DNA of 64,000 nt from Pontibacterium sp049603715 (GTDB lineage Bacteria > Pseudomonadota > Gammaproteobacteria > Pseudomonadales > Balneatricaceae): the NCBI GenBank assembly GCA_049603715.1, contig JBMYSW010000001.1, positions 62,001 through 126,000 of the forward strand, given 5' to 3'. The notes beneath the pieces are model-generated. The model was not told where the DNA came from. It worked only from the letters and a program-made list of their open reading frames with translations, and searched no databases. How positions within the stretch are numbered: the first letter of the stretch is position 1; every line of letters starts with the position of its first letter. This document shows positions 54,796-62,678 of this stretch, one piece after another. The position numbers and the translations under genes are program-made.

Positions 54796-55716
54796 TCACA
54801 TTCTAAATTCATTATTAGTAACGTTGCCTAGTAATTCGTTACTCACAGTTTTAAATAGTTTTGCCAAAGTATTTTCCAGATAAACTTGAAACTTATCCTG
54901 AGCTAGGGTTCTATCAAATACATCTGTTGGTAAGAAACGTTTCATTTCTGCAATGAACGCTTCACTAGATACAATACCAGGAAGTCGGTCTAGAAAGTTT
55001 TCCAAAATTTTGTTGAAGTGCTCAAGTTTATAATCTGACACCTTGTTTTTAACTAAGTCCATATTGAGTGTCGCGCCTTGTTGCTGTAACCAAGCTAAAT
55101 CCCATATATCTCGGTGGCGAACATACCTTGTAGTGGCAGGCAAGGAAATGATTTTGTCCGCCATGACTTCATCCAAGCTTTCCGTCAAAATTAACGTATC
55201 ACCGTATCCATCAGGCAAAAAATCATAGTTTATTTGAAGAGGCTGGGGCTCTCTTGTATAGGCTGGAATGTTTGCCACTTCTACTTTGATTTTTTGTTTT
55301 GGCAGATCTTTTCTTTCAGGAGAAGTCACTACCGCTATTTGCCACTTATCAATGTTCAATTCAGAATATTTAGGATCTTGCTTTAGATCCTCTGGCTCTT
55401 TTACTGTCACTTCAAGCCCGTATCTGTAGCCAATGTACTTTTCTATACAATGTTTCATGTCTGCCAACATTGCTGAACTGAAATCCTTCCCGCCAGCAAA
55501 GTCCAGATCTTCGCTGAAACGATTGCCGCCATAACAAAGTCGTAACGACGTGCCACCTTGAAAGGTTAGTTTGTCTAAAAGTCCACCTTTCTCTAGCGCA
55601 AATAAAATATCGTAGTGTAAGAGCTCTTTCTCTATCACTGAACGCATATGAGATACATTTTCAACCTGCATTGCTTTATGTACCAATTGTGCGAAATTTT
55701 CTTGATCAATTTTCAT
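54796..55716 (-). CDS. abiEii: AbiEii-type nucleotidyltransferase toxin
   Basis: About 306 residues of the AbiEii/AbiGii nucleotidyltransferase family. Motif I is GGTSLRLCYGGNRFSEDLDF (GGTS 54-57; SEDLDF 68-73), followed by a basic K-V-E-V strand and the conserved DEVMADKIISL. In AbiE systems the toxin arrests growth and aborts phage infection, by nucleotide transfer to tRNA in studied relatives. The ATG at 55716 has AAGG spaced properly; one at 55725 is too close to it. The start overlaps the antitoxin gene. It looks intact. Confidence 0.9.
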   Translation of the reverse strand: MKIDQENFAQLVHKAMQVENVSHMRSVIEKELLHYDILFALEKGGLLDKLTFQGGTSLRLCYGGNRFSEDLDFAGGKDFSSAMLADMKHCIEKYIGYRYGLEVTVKEPEDLKQDPKYSELNIDKWQIAVVTSPERKDLPKQKIKVEVANIPAYTREPQPLQINYDFLPDGYGDTLILTESLDEVMADKIISLPATTRYVRHRDIWDLAWLQQQGATLNMDLVKNKVSDYKLEHFNKILENFLDRLPGIVSSEAFIAEMKRFLPTDVFDRTLAQDKFQVYLENTLAKLFKTVSNELLGNVTNNEFRM

Positions 55717-56242
55717 ATAGCTCATCCTTGCTTACTAAATGTATATTTCGGCCAACTCGTTTTAAGTCTCTGTATGCAGTTTGTTTCGTTGCTCGCCTAA
55801 GCGGCCTGCCGACTAATCTAGTACTTTCTAAAATATCCATTAGATCTCGTTTCGTATGCGTAAATTCAATTGTACCCAAAGGTGTTTTGAACTCACCGGA
55901 ACGTCCCGTTGTCATAACAGTTAAGCGATCTACTGGAATTTGCGAAATAACTCCAAAATCAGAAAGTGCAGACTCTAGGCTAATGTAGTTATATTCTCCA
56001 CGTCGAATGGTTTTAGCTATTTGCTCCAACGTATCGCTGCCTTTCGACTGCGCTAAATTGTATAAGTACACACCATTAATGATTCGGATGAGTAAGCCAT
56101 CGTCTTGCAAACGTTTAATTCCCGCACGCAATGCCCGTTCATTATCTTGATGAAAGATTTTCGCCAGATCTGAATTAGTAAAAACACAGCGACCACGCTT
56201 GTCATATTCTAAGAGCTTTTTAATTGCCTCAGCCTTTTTCAC
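55706..56242 (-). CDS. abiEi: AbiEi-family antitoxin and repressor
   Basis: 178 residues. An N-terminal winged helix (about 1-60, with FTNSDLAKIF and LQDDGLLIRI) precedes a C-terminal domain with ISLESALSDFGVISQIP. AbiEi antitoxins repress their operon by binding inverted repeats upstream, and fitting repeats exist at 56266-56361. It starts with GTG (AGAGG before it) and overlaps the toxin gene by about 11 bases. Confidence 0.88.
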   Translation of the reverse strand: MKKAEAIKKLLEYDKRGRCVFTNSDLAKIFHQDNERALRAGIKRLQDDGLLIRIINGVYLYNLAQSKGSDTLEQIAKTIRRGEYNYISLESALSDFGVISQIPVDRLTVMTTGRSGEFKTPLGTIEFTHTKRDLMDILESTRLVGRPLRRATKQTAYRDLKRVGRNIHLVSKDELYEN

Positions 56243-56265
56243 AATACGCCTCTAGTTATCAAGAA

Positions 56266-56361
56266 TGACACTTAAGAGTGTCGTAATTGTAGACTTAATC
56301 CTTTTGGGGCGCAAGTTTTCAATAATGACACTAAAAAGTGTCAAAATTGTACACTTGATTT
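56266..56361 (-). promoter_or_regulatory. AbiE operator: two tandem palindrome-bearing repeats
   Basis: Two copies of a 36-base unit start exactly 60 bases apart (56266 and 56326). Each holds GACACT-N4-AGTGTC (56267-56282 and 56327-56342) followed by AATTGTA and ACTT. The second palindrome extends to TGACACT/AGTGTCA. They lie 24-120 bases upstream of abiEi, where AbiEi repressors are known to bind. Confidence 0.75.
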
Positions 56362-56473
56362 CTGGGGGAGGACTACTTTAGGGCTGGAGTGTTCACGCTG
56401 CGGTAAAGTGCATAGGCCAAGTAACGGAATAGCCACCGGGCTTGACCGCACTGTCATGCGCTCTTACACTAGC

Positions 56474-56491
56474 TGTACATTTTAATGTACA
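56474..56491 (+). promoter_or_regulatory. YefM-type operator, double TGTACA
   Basis: TGTACA boxes at 56474-56479 and 56486-56491 with a 6-base AT spacer, 15 bases before the yefM ATG. TGTACA is the known core of the E. coli yefM-yoeB operator. The same layout occurs at 62679. Confidence 0.8.
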
Positions 56492-56506
56492 TAAAGGTGG
56501 CCCCAT

Positions 56507-56758
56507 ATGGATGCTATTAGTTACACTGCTGCGCGTGCTAATCTAGCTAAGACAATGGAGAAGGTCTGTGAAGACCATGCGCCGGTGATTATTACCAGAA
56601 AAAGCGAATCACCCGTTGTGATGATATCACTGGACGACTATCAAGCAATGGAAGAAACGGCTTACCTTTTGAGATCTCCGGCGAATGCGCGACACTTACT
56701 GGAGTCTATTGCTGAACTAGAATCAGGCCAGGGTACTGAGCGAGAGCTTATTGAATGA
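56507..56758 (+). CDS. yefM: YefM antitoxin (Phd/YefM family)
   Basis: An 83-residue antitoxin. The N-terminal DNA-binding half is MDAISYTAARANLAKTMEKV, followed by PVIITRKSESPVVMISLDDY and an acidic toxin-binding tail. Its stop overlaps the yoeB start as ATGA. The toxin gene is broken by an IS element, so this antitoxin is intact but orphaned. Confidence 0.92.
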   Translation: MDAISYTAARANLAKTMEKVCEDHAPVIITRKSESPVVMISLDDYQAMEETAYLLRSPANARHLLESIAELESGQGTERELIE

Positions 56759-56790
56759 TTCTAACCTTCTCATCCAAAGCGTGGGAAAAC

Positions 56791-57873
56791 GGCGAATTCA
56801 AGTTCGAAGTGCAACACTCGCCTATGCTGCCTGACGTAGCTCGTTAAACGCCACTTTCGGCTGTTTGTATCCAAGACACTTTCTTGGTCTTAAGTTCAAC
56901 GCATTTTGTACATCACGTACTTCTTGTTCTGTAATATCGCTTAAATCCACCCCCTTCGGGAAATACTGGCGCAACAATCCATTAAAGTTCTCATTTAACC
57001 CGCGCTCCCATGAGGAATAAGGGTGTGCAAAGTAAGCCTTGGCATCCAGCGCTTCTGCCACAGCCTCATGTTCAGAAAACTCACCTCCGTTATCAAACGT
57101 GAGCGTATGAACACTGTCTTTATAAGGCATCAACATGTCGATGAGAGCTTCCCTTACAACCGCTGCATGCTTGCTCGCCACGCGCTTTACAAGGTAAAAG
57201 CGACTCTTACGCTCCGCCAATGTGACAAAGACACCTGTCCCTTGCTTCCCAATCACTGTATCGGCCTCCCAGTCTCCTAATCGTTCACGCATTGCGACGA
57301 TGCTAGGCCGCTCATCGATGGAAACAGCGTTAAGAATAGGGCTACGTACTTTTTGCTTACCCCTACGATAGCGTTTTCGGCCTTGTCGAAGCTGCTTGTA
57401 CAGCTCACCACCGTTCGCTTTATCCCGAGCAACGTACTGGTAAATCCACTCATGAGAGAGCGCTAGACCAATTTTCTTTCCGACGTGGCTAATTTGTTCA
57501 GGACTCCATTGATGCCCCAGCATGAGTTCAGCAAAAAGCACCGCCGTTTGGCTGACGGTATACTTAGAGGCCGTTCGCCTTCTTCGCGCTGTTATTTGTT
57601 GCGCGCGCTTGGGCTCATAGCCTTCACCTGAACGGTTTCTTGTCAGCTCTCGTCCAATGGTTGAAGGGTGCACGCCTATGGTTCTAGCAATGCGAGCTTG
57701 TGAATATCCTTCAGCAAGCAGGGCAGAAATCTGGTATCTTTTTCCTTCGGTTAACTGTTGATAGCTCATGGTAATACTGCTTTGATTTTGGCGATGAGAA
57801 GCTTACCACTATCAGCAGTTGACCTCTTCTCGCCTGACCATCCATGAGCGTTGCACTTATTATCTGAATTCAG
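56791..57873 (-). mobile_element. IS30-family insertion sequence, 1083 bp
   Basis: A single transposase gene is bounded by imperfect inverted repeats of about 26 bp (20 matches) near each end: outer GAATTCA and inner AAGTGCAAC are shared. The flanks AAAC at 56787-56790 and 57874-57877 look like a 4-bp target duplication. IS30 elements usually duplicate 2-3 bp, so the exact ends may be off by a base or two. Insertion splits yoeB. Confidence 0.85.
56822..57769 (-). CDS. IS30-family transposase
   Basis: 315 residues. An N-terminal helix-turn-helix (about 10-45: RYQISALLAEGYSQARIAR, TIGVHPSTIGREL) precedes a DDE catalytic domain: Asp in GDWEADTVIG, Asp in TFDNGGEF and Glu in RGLNENFNGLLRQYFPKG. 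No frameshift or stop, so the element may still be mobile. Confidence 0.95.
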   Translation of the reverse strand: MSYQQLTEGKRYQISALLAEGYSQARIARTIGVHPSTIGRELTRNRSGEGYEPKRAQQITARRRRTASKYTVSQTAVLFAELMLGHQWSPEQISHVGKKIGLALSHEWIYQYVARDKANGGELYKQLRQGRKRYRRGKQKVRSPILNAVSIDERPSIVAMRERLGDWEADTVIGKQGTGVFVTLAERKSRFYLVKRVASKHAAVVREALIDMLMPYKDSVHTLTFDNGGEFSEHEAVAEALDAKAYFAHPYSSWERGLNENFNGLLRQYFPKGVDLSDITEQEVRDVQNALNLRPRKCLGYKQPKVAFNELRQAA

Positions 57874-58148
57874 AAACTACCTTTACTGGCAAAAGACAGA
57901 CAAAGCAGTTCTGAAAAGGATAAATACACTGATCAAAGAGATACAGCGAGACCCTTTTGACGGTATTGGAAAACCAGAAGCTTTAAAGCACGGTCTATCT
58001 GGATATTGGTCAAGGAGAATCAATGACGAGCATCGAATAGTCTATAAAGTAGCTGACGATCATTTATTCATAGCTCAACTGCGATATCACTACGAGTACT
58101 AGTGTTACTGTCTCTGCGAGCGACTTAATGTGTCTGTTACACGCGCCT

Positions 58149-58445
58149 TTATACCGCCGCCAGATTATAAGGTGAGACATGTAAAGAGCTTTGATATTGC
58201 CGCGTTTGCCACAAATCAAAAGCATTTTGCAAACGTAGCCAATGGTCAGCTGAAGGCTTACCAAAGACCAACTCCAGACGAAGTGCCATCTCTGGCGTGA
58301 TGCATCCTTTGCCATTAAGAACTTTTGACAGCGTTTTACGGCTAACACCTAGGTGCTGAGCGACATCAGTGATAGTGAGTTCCAGAGCATCAATAACAAG
58401 TTCTTTGAGTATCTCACCGGGATGTGCTGGGTTATGCATATTCAT
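58149..58445 (-). CDS. higA: HigA-type antitoxin (XRE helix-turn-helix)
   Basis: 98 residues. NPAHPGEILKELVIDALELT and the helix-turn-helix VAQHLGVSRKTLSKVLNGK are typical of HigA/VapI antitoxins. It is the second gene of a toxin-first pair; TAATG joins it to higB. It probably neutralises HigB and represses the operon from 58732-58750. Confidence 0.92.
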   Translation of the reverse strand: MNMHNPAHPGEILKELVIDALELTITDVAQHLGVSRKTLSKVLNGKGCITPEMALRLELVFGKPSADHWLRLQNAFDLWQTRQYQSSLHVSPYNLAAV

Positions 58446-58723
58446 TAGTGATAATCCTCGTAGTTAACGATTTCGACATCTCGTCCAACAAAGCGATATG
58501 TAACTCTCCAGTTACCACTCACTCTGACAGACCAAATATCATTTCTGCTACCTTTGAGTTTATGCATATAAAGACCGGGCAAATCCATGTCATCAGGCGT
58601 TTCGGCTTGATCGAGATTGGACAGGATCAGACGAAGCTTATTTTCATGCTTTTTCTGAATTCCTGACGTGGCTCCTTTAGCGTAAAACTTCTGAAGGCCT
58701 TTATGTATAAAACTCTTAATCAT
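58445..58723 (-). CDS. higB: HigB-type RelE-superfamily toxin
   Basis: 92 residues, normal length. Starts MIKSFIHKGLQKFYAKGATSG and ends with SVRVSGNWRVTYRFVGRDVEIVNYEDYH, the conserved C-terminal strand and tail of HigB. It cleaves ribosome-bound mRNA in studied relatives. It appears intact, unlike yoeB next door. Confidence 0.92.
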   Translation of the reverse strand: MIKSFIHKGLQKFYAKGATSGIQKKHENKLRLILSNLDQAETPDDMDLPGLYMHKLKGSRNDIWSVRVSGNWRVTYRFVGRDVEIVNYEDYH

Positions 58724-58731
58724 GTATTTAT

Positions 58732-58750
58732 TGTAACCTTATGGGTTACA
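58732..58750 (-). promoter_or_regulatory. Candidate higBA operator
   Basis: The inverted repeat TGTAACC (58732-58738), 5-base spacer, GGTTACA (58744-58750) lies 9 bases upstream of the higB start. HigA-family antitoxins bind such palindromes at their own promoter. Confidence 0.6.
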
Positions 58751-58844
58751 GGTTGCTAGTGGAATGTTCGGCGCGTATAACGCCATGCTAAGCGGCAGTC
58801 GAAACGAAGTGGTGTCTATACCTGTACATCCTACGTAAGAGCTT

Positions 58845-58915
58845 GGGAACGAGACAAACAACCTTGGTAGCTGAGCTTTGTGCCAAGGTGACAGTTATTT
58901 TGCTTATTTGACCCA
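58845..58915 (+). repeat. Direct repeat copy 2 (71 bp)
   Basis: Gap-free match to 54720-54790 (8 differences in 71). The two copies are 4125 bp apart and enclose the AbiE, YefM-YoeB/IS30 and HigBA modules. Confidence 0.85.
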
Positions 58916-58963
58916 TTAACACACAATGTTTAAGTCACACTTTGAAACAGAAAGGGGAGTGCA

Positions 58964-59161
58964 ATGGTTAAAATGCTGTCAAGCATCACTGCTAGCCTTG
59001 ATGCTGAAACTCAATAAGCAAAACCAGTCATTGAGAGTGGGCAAACGCTAAAACTGAGCCAAGCTGATGCGGAATTGGTAATGACGGCGCTTGATAATCC
59101 ACCGAAGGCAAACGCAAAACTCAAACAAGCCGCAGAGTGCTACAAGAATAAAGCTCAGTGA
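58964..59161 (+). pseudogene. Relic of a DUF1778 (TacA-like) antitoxin
   Basis: A frame of about 65 codons with one in-frame TAA (59015-59017). After the stop it reads GQTLKLSQADAELVMTALDN and PPKANAKLKQAAECY, the C-terminal toxin-binding half of DUF1778 antitoxins. The N-terminal ribbon-helix-helix is missing or unrecognisable. The end (TGATG) touches the start of a GNAT-like stub, the usual TacA-TacT order. Confidence 0.7.
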
Positions 59162-59193
59162 TGAATAAGATACCGCTGGAGACAGCTAAGTAA
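59161..59193 (+). pseudogene. Stub of a GNAT-type (TacT-like) toxin
   Basis: The ATG overlaps the antitoxin relic and reads MNKIPLETAK before a stop. This is plausible as the extreme N-terminus of a TacT acetyltransferase toxin, but ten residues are too few for homology alone; position is the main evidence. Nothing recognisable follows up to 59270. Confidence 0.4.
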
Positions 59194-59270
59194 GGTCAAA
59201 GCGGTTTAGGTTATGTTACTACTGCCCTCCGTGATAACTTAAAGCTCTTGAAGCAATAACGGATAAACCC

Positions 59271-59771
59271 TTAGCGCGACTTCATTTCTTTATATTTGGC
59301 GCATAATAGATCTCGCTTCTGAATTAAAGCTGTATTCCTACTGCCAAGCGCACCTGCTATTGCGGCATTACACTCGCTTCTCGCTACATCTATTTCTGAC
59401 CGTGCTTCGGACCACTGTACATTTGCGATAGTGGGTTTGTAGGAGTAAGCCGCATTACAGTACATATTTTTGATACTACGTTGCTTTGTGTGATTGATGG
59501 GTTGAGATCGTATTTTGTTACACATCGCTCGAAATAAGGAGCTAGCGGCCACGGTGCAATCTGAGTACTGAGGTAGGTTGTGTTTGTAGGTAAAGCACAC
59601 CGAATTATCGCGAATGCGCCAGTGCTGGTAAGAAAAGGGGATTTCTATACCTTGATGCTCTACCGAAACGGATTGGGCTTCGAGCCCCACCGGGTCTATC
59701 AACAATCGCTTTGTTCCGTATTGACTGGCGAGCTCTAGGTAGGAGACGAATACTGCTGTTACTGGGTCCAT
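59271..59771 (-). CDS. Uncharacterised 166-residue protein beside the OLD nuclease gene
   Basis: I do not recognise a family. Starts MDPVTAVFVSYLELASQYGT with AAGGAA correctly placed; a longer frame to 59813 lacks this. There is no signal peptide or TM segment. It has scattered Cys residues and a basic, helical C-terminus (ARSEIDVARSECNAA to KYKEMKSR). It lies 102 bases downstream of the OLD gene on the same strand, so it may be co-transcribed as an accessory of that nuclease. Confidence 0.6.
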   Translation of the reverse strand: MDPVTAVFVSYLELASQYGTKRLLIDPVGLEAQSVSVEHQGIEIPFSYQHWRIRDNSVCFTYKHNLPQYSDCTVAASSLFRAMCNKIRSQPINHTKQRSIKNMYCNAAYSYKPTIANVQWSEARSEIDVARSECNAAIAGALGSRNTALIQKRDLLCAKYKEMKSR

Positions 59772-59873
59772 GTAACTTCCTTGTTTGGGACTAATGCCAA
59801 GCTTTGAGGCCACCGAAACGTAGCGGCAATGAAGTTGCCTCAGCTATGAATTTTCTTTGAGATTTATAACGCC

Positions 59874-61838
59874 TCAAACAGCAGCAGCGCTGGCGCTGCC
59901 TGGCTGCTTTGACTTGTTAGCTTCTGGTTCGCTGGAACCAAGAATATTATTAACTAAATTTTGTAACGTATCTGACTTTAAGCCCGCTTTCCAAGCACTC
60001 TCTAGAGCCCTTGAAACAGCCAAAGGATTTTTCTTCAATCCACCTGCATTTCCATAAAAAGCAGCAGCTTGATCTTCATGTTGTTTCCAATCTGCACCAA
60101 ATTCAGGGCCTATGGTATTTGTTATATTTGTTTTCCACATTCTAAGGTTAGACTTTTTCACATCATTACTAGGCCAATTCTCTGTTTTGTCGTGGCCTAA
60201 TAGGTGCAAAATAGCAGCATTGTCATTCTTATGTTTGTTTATTTCAGAATCCCTCGTTTTGTCCGTATCTGCATCACAAACTACAAAAACTTCGATAGCG
60301 AGAAGTTTCGCTATAGCAAGGGGCTTGATTAGTTCATTCTTTCCACCAACAGGAATGATGTGGTATCCAGAACGCCTAAACTCAGACAATTTACCCATCA
60401 ACTGAATATAAGAGGTTAAATAAGCAACATCCTCTATTCCTTCGACTAATATCAATTTCTTGCTAAAGAACATCTCACTAATTTCAGGTCGCAATGTTGG
60501 GTAAAGCTTAGCGATCATACCGCTTTCTTTGACTGCTTTCTCACCAGCATTTGTAAGCTCTTTAACTAAGTCATCATATTTTAGAGATGTTACAGATGAA
60601 GAAACCGGCGAACCAACCTCTCTTACCATTCTCACTGCATGGAAATCATCACTTGGTATAAAATACGGACTATGTGAACAGACTACAATTTGAGAATTGT
60701 CGTTTGCTAGTTCTTGTAATACTTCAGAAAGGTATCTCGCTTGAGGAGGGTGTTGATACAACTCCGGCTCTTCAATAGCCATAATAAGCGTAGGAGCGTT
60801 TTCGTCATCAATCTCAGCTAGCTCTTGAAGTAGAGTTAATAGGTATGACCTCTGCATCCCATGACCAAAACGCGCCAATTCACTCTCAAATCCTTTTTCT
60901 CCAATTTGTATATGAGCAAATGGTTCTTCTATTTTTATAGCTTTCTCAGCATCACTTTTCCAAAGAACTTTTGCTGTGGCACTGGGATTAGCCCATAGCT
61001 TTAGCTTAGTTTCCAACGAATCAGATATACTAGATAGAACGCCTTGTTCTGCTTCAAGCATTGATTGATAGTTTTGCTTTAGATCATTTCGTAAACCGGT
61101 GACTTTTTCAGTGAAGTTCACCTTTGACCTTATGGCTCTTGATAATAGCTGGCCGAGGGCTGAGTTTTTATTTTCCTCTGCTTCTTCGGAAAAGTCTTTT
61201 GATGCGGAGACAAATACCCATTGTAAATGCGGAGCAAGCCTATTAGCGCCTTTCGAAACACCGTAGAACTGATCTTCACTAGGAATAAGACTACAACTCT
61301 CAGGGTGGGCAGCCTCAAAGGAATTAAGTGCTTCAGCCATATCAGCTTTTGAATTCGCTGTTGATATGTCCGGCCATTTTTCTCGTAAGCCAGCAAATAT
61401 TTCCTTTAATTCCTTTGCGGGTTTCCTAGATTTTTCAGCCTCAAACCAAATTTTGAACTCGGTCATACCAAGCCTATTACCAAACTGTTTTACTTCCGCT
61501 CTCTCTGTTCCTTCATCATACTCAGCCTTGGCGGTAACAACTAACTTATCCTGCCTTACATAATCAGCTAGTCCTTTTTTCGCTTCTTCTGAGAGGTCTT
61601 TGAAAGTTACTGTAATTGAGATTGGTTCACTCGTATTTTTATGGTGAAAGTCGTCAGCGGAAAGCTTGCTTAAGTCGGTTTTAGAATCTTTATGTTGTCG
61701 AAAAAATACATTCAATGCATTCATCACTGTTGATTTGCCAGCTCCATTTGGCCCAACAAAGCAATTATAATCATCAAAGTTTACGGTCTCGTCTTTAAAA
61801 GATCGAAAGTTTTGAATTCTAACTGACTCTAATTTCAT
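59874..61838 (-). CDS. OLD-family ATPase/TOPRIM nuclease (class 1-like)
   Basis: 654 residues. An N-terminal ABC-type ATPase: Walker A GPNGAGKS (29-36), signature-like FGHGMQRS (324-331), Walker B LIMAIEEPEL (351-360) and H-loop CSHSP (387-391). A C-terminal TOPRIM domain follows, with VEGIED (Glu466) and VVCDADTD (Asp522, Asp524). Phage P2 Old and relatives such as GajA act in anti-phage defence. No UvrD-like helicase (GajB) is nearby, so this is not a Gabija pair but a stand-alone OLD protein. The gene is AT-richer than the core genes. Confidence 0.9.
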   Translation of the reverse strand: MKLESVRIQNFRSFKDETVNFDDYNCFVGPNGAGKSTVMNALNVFFRQHKDSKTDLSKLSADDFHHKNTSEPISITVTFKDLSEEAKKGLADYVRQDKLVVTAKAEYDEGTERAEVKQFGNRLGMTEFKIWFEAEKSRKPAKELKEIFAGLREKWPDISTANSKADMAEALNSFEAAHPESCSLIPSEDQFYGVSKGANRLAPHLQWVFVSASKDFSEEAEENKNSALGQLLSRAIRSKVNFTEKVTGLRNDLKQNYQSMLEAEQGVLSSISDSLETKLKLWANPSATAKVLWKSDAEKAIKIEEPFAHIQIGEKGFESELARFGHGMQRSYLLTLLQELAEIDDENAPTLIMAIEEPELYQHPPQARYLSEVLQELANDNSQIVVCSHSPYFIPSDDFHAVRMVREVGSPVSSSVTSLKYDDLVKELTNAGEKAVKESGMIAKLYPTLRPEISEMFFSKKLILVEGIEDVAYLTSYIQLMGKLSEFRRSGYHIIPVGGKNELIKPLAIAKLLAIEVFVVCDADTDKTRDSEINKHKNDNAAILHLLGHDKTENWPSNDVKKSNLRMWKTNITNTIGPEFGADWKQHEDQAAAFYGNAGGLKKNPLAVSRALESAWKAGLKSDTLQNLVNNILGSSEPEANKSKQPGSASAAAV

Positions 61839-62185
61839 GATGATCCTTGTTTAAGAAGCTAACAGCTAAATATACGCCCCGATGACGGTAAAACCTGCAT
61901 CGAAGTGACGTGATTAAATGCGTCATGCTGACGTGTATCCTCCTTTGCCCAGAAAGAACTGGTTTAAGAGGCACAAATCAATAGGGGAGGAAGTAAGACA
62001 AGGAGTGTGAGTAAAATCGTATGCTGGCTAGCCCTTGCCACACCATCATTTCCCTGATGACGCTTTACAATATTGGCTAAACCATAACCTAGTATGGTGC
62101 TGTTGCCTAGGGGAACTGGGTTCCTCCGTCCTTTTTAGGTGTTAGATCGCCGAACTCACTAACCAACTCAATCGCTCACGCTAAC
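61839..62185. other. Intergenic region within the island
   Basis: About 345 bases without a recognisable gene. It should carry the OLD promoter (minus strand). A small inverted repeat CCATA/TATGG is near 62087-62102. It is AT-rich and otherwise unassigned. Confidence 0.3.
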
Positions 62186-62386
62186 CTAGTGCTGTATTCT
62201 TTTGAGCATGAAAACGAGAAACAAAAATGCCTGAAAGCCAACCAGCCTAAAGAGGTCAATGGAGCTCTCTGCTTTATCAAAAACTTCGTTGACCCAGTTT
62301 TCTGCTGCTGAGGGGTTATCTAAAGCGATAAACTCTGCTGCATCGCCTAGCTTTTGAAGGGCTAATGGCGACCAGACTACCTTCAC
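62186..62386 (-). pseudogene. Truncated ParE/RelE-family toxin
   Basis: 66 residues. The first 46 (MKVVWSPLALQKLGDAAEFI to KAESSIDLF) are clear ParE/RelE N-terminal sequence, but the rest (RLVGFQAFLFLVFMLKRIQH) is hydrophobic and unrelated. The C-terminal strands with the usual R-x-I-Y motif are missing, and family members are about 90-100 residues. It starts with GTG overlapping the antitoxin stop (GTGA). Probably inactive. Confidence 0.7.
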
Positions 62387-62664
62387 TTTTTAATACGTCC
62401 TAGTACATGCGCCCTCGCTTCCTCGTTGGAGGCTCCCATGCCAGCTGCAAGTTGAGACTCTGCGGCGCGTACTTCTTCCAGAAGCTCGATCTTCTCTTGC
62501 ATGGCCTCATACTCGGCAACATCCAAGACAACAGCAACTCCCTTACCATGCTGAGTGATAACCAGTGGGCGGCGGGTTTCATTGATTTGTTTAATGTAGG
62601 AGGCCACGCCAGCTCTAAACTCCGACAAGGGTTGGATGTCTTTATCGAGGTGTATACGGCTCAT
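62383..62664 (-). CDS. Phd/YefM-family antitoxin
   Basis: 93 residues. LSEFRAGVASYIKQINETRR, PLVITQHGKGVAVVLDVAEY and the helical tail MQEKIELLEEVRAAESQLA are typical. It is paired with a shortened toxin. Upstream is a double TGTACA operator like that of yefM at 56507, although the protein itself is only distantly similar. Confidence 0.88.
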   Translation of the reverse strand: MSRIHLDKDIQPLSEFRAGVASYIKQINETRRPLVITQHGKGVAVVLDVAEYEAMQEKIELLEEVRAAESQLAAGMGASNEEARAHVLGRIKK

Positions 62665-62678
62665 AATGAACTCCTAAA

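Larger units (their letters stand above)
56755..58102 (+). pseudogene. yoeB: yoeB toxin gene split by an IS30-family insertion
   Basis: The first 12 codons (56755-56790, MILTFSSKAWEN) and the remainder (57878-58102, YLYWQKTDKAVLKRINTLIK onward to RYHYEY) are separated by 1087 bases. Removing the IS and one AAAC copy rejoins TGGGAAAAC to TACCTTTACTGG in frame and rebuilds a full YoeB of about 86 residues, with catalytic-type residues EHR and RYHY still present. YoeB cleaves mRNA in the ribosomal A site. The gene was functional in length before insertion; now no intact toxin is made. Confidence 0.88.

Noticed and set aside
54796..56242. Abi genes as part of a prophage
   Set aside because: No integrase, structural or lysis genes in the island; TA modules and an IS explain the content.
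59874..61838. Gabija (GajAB) defence system
   Set aside because: Only the OLD/GajA-like part exists; no UvrD-like GajB gene is adjacent on either side.
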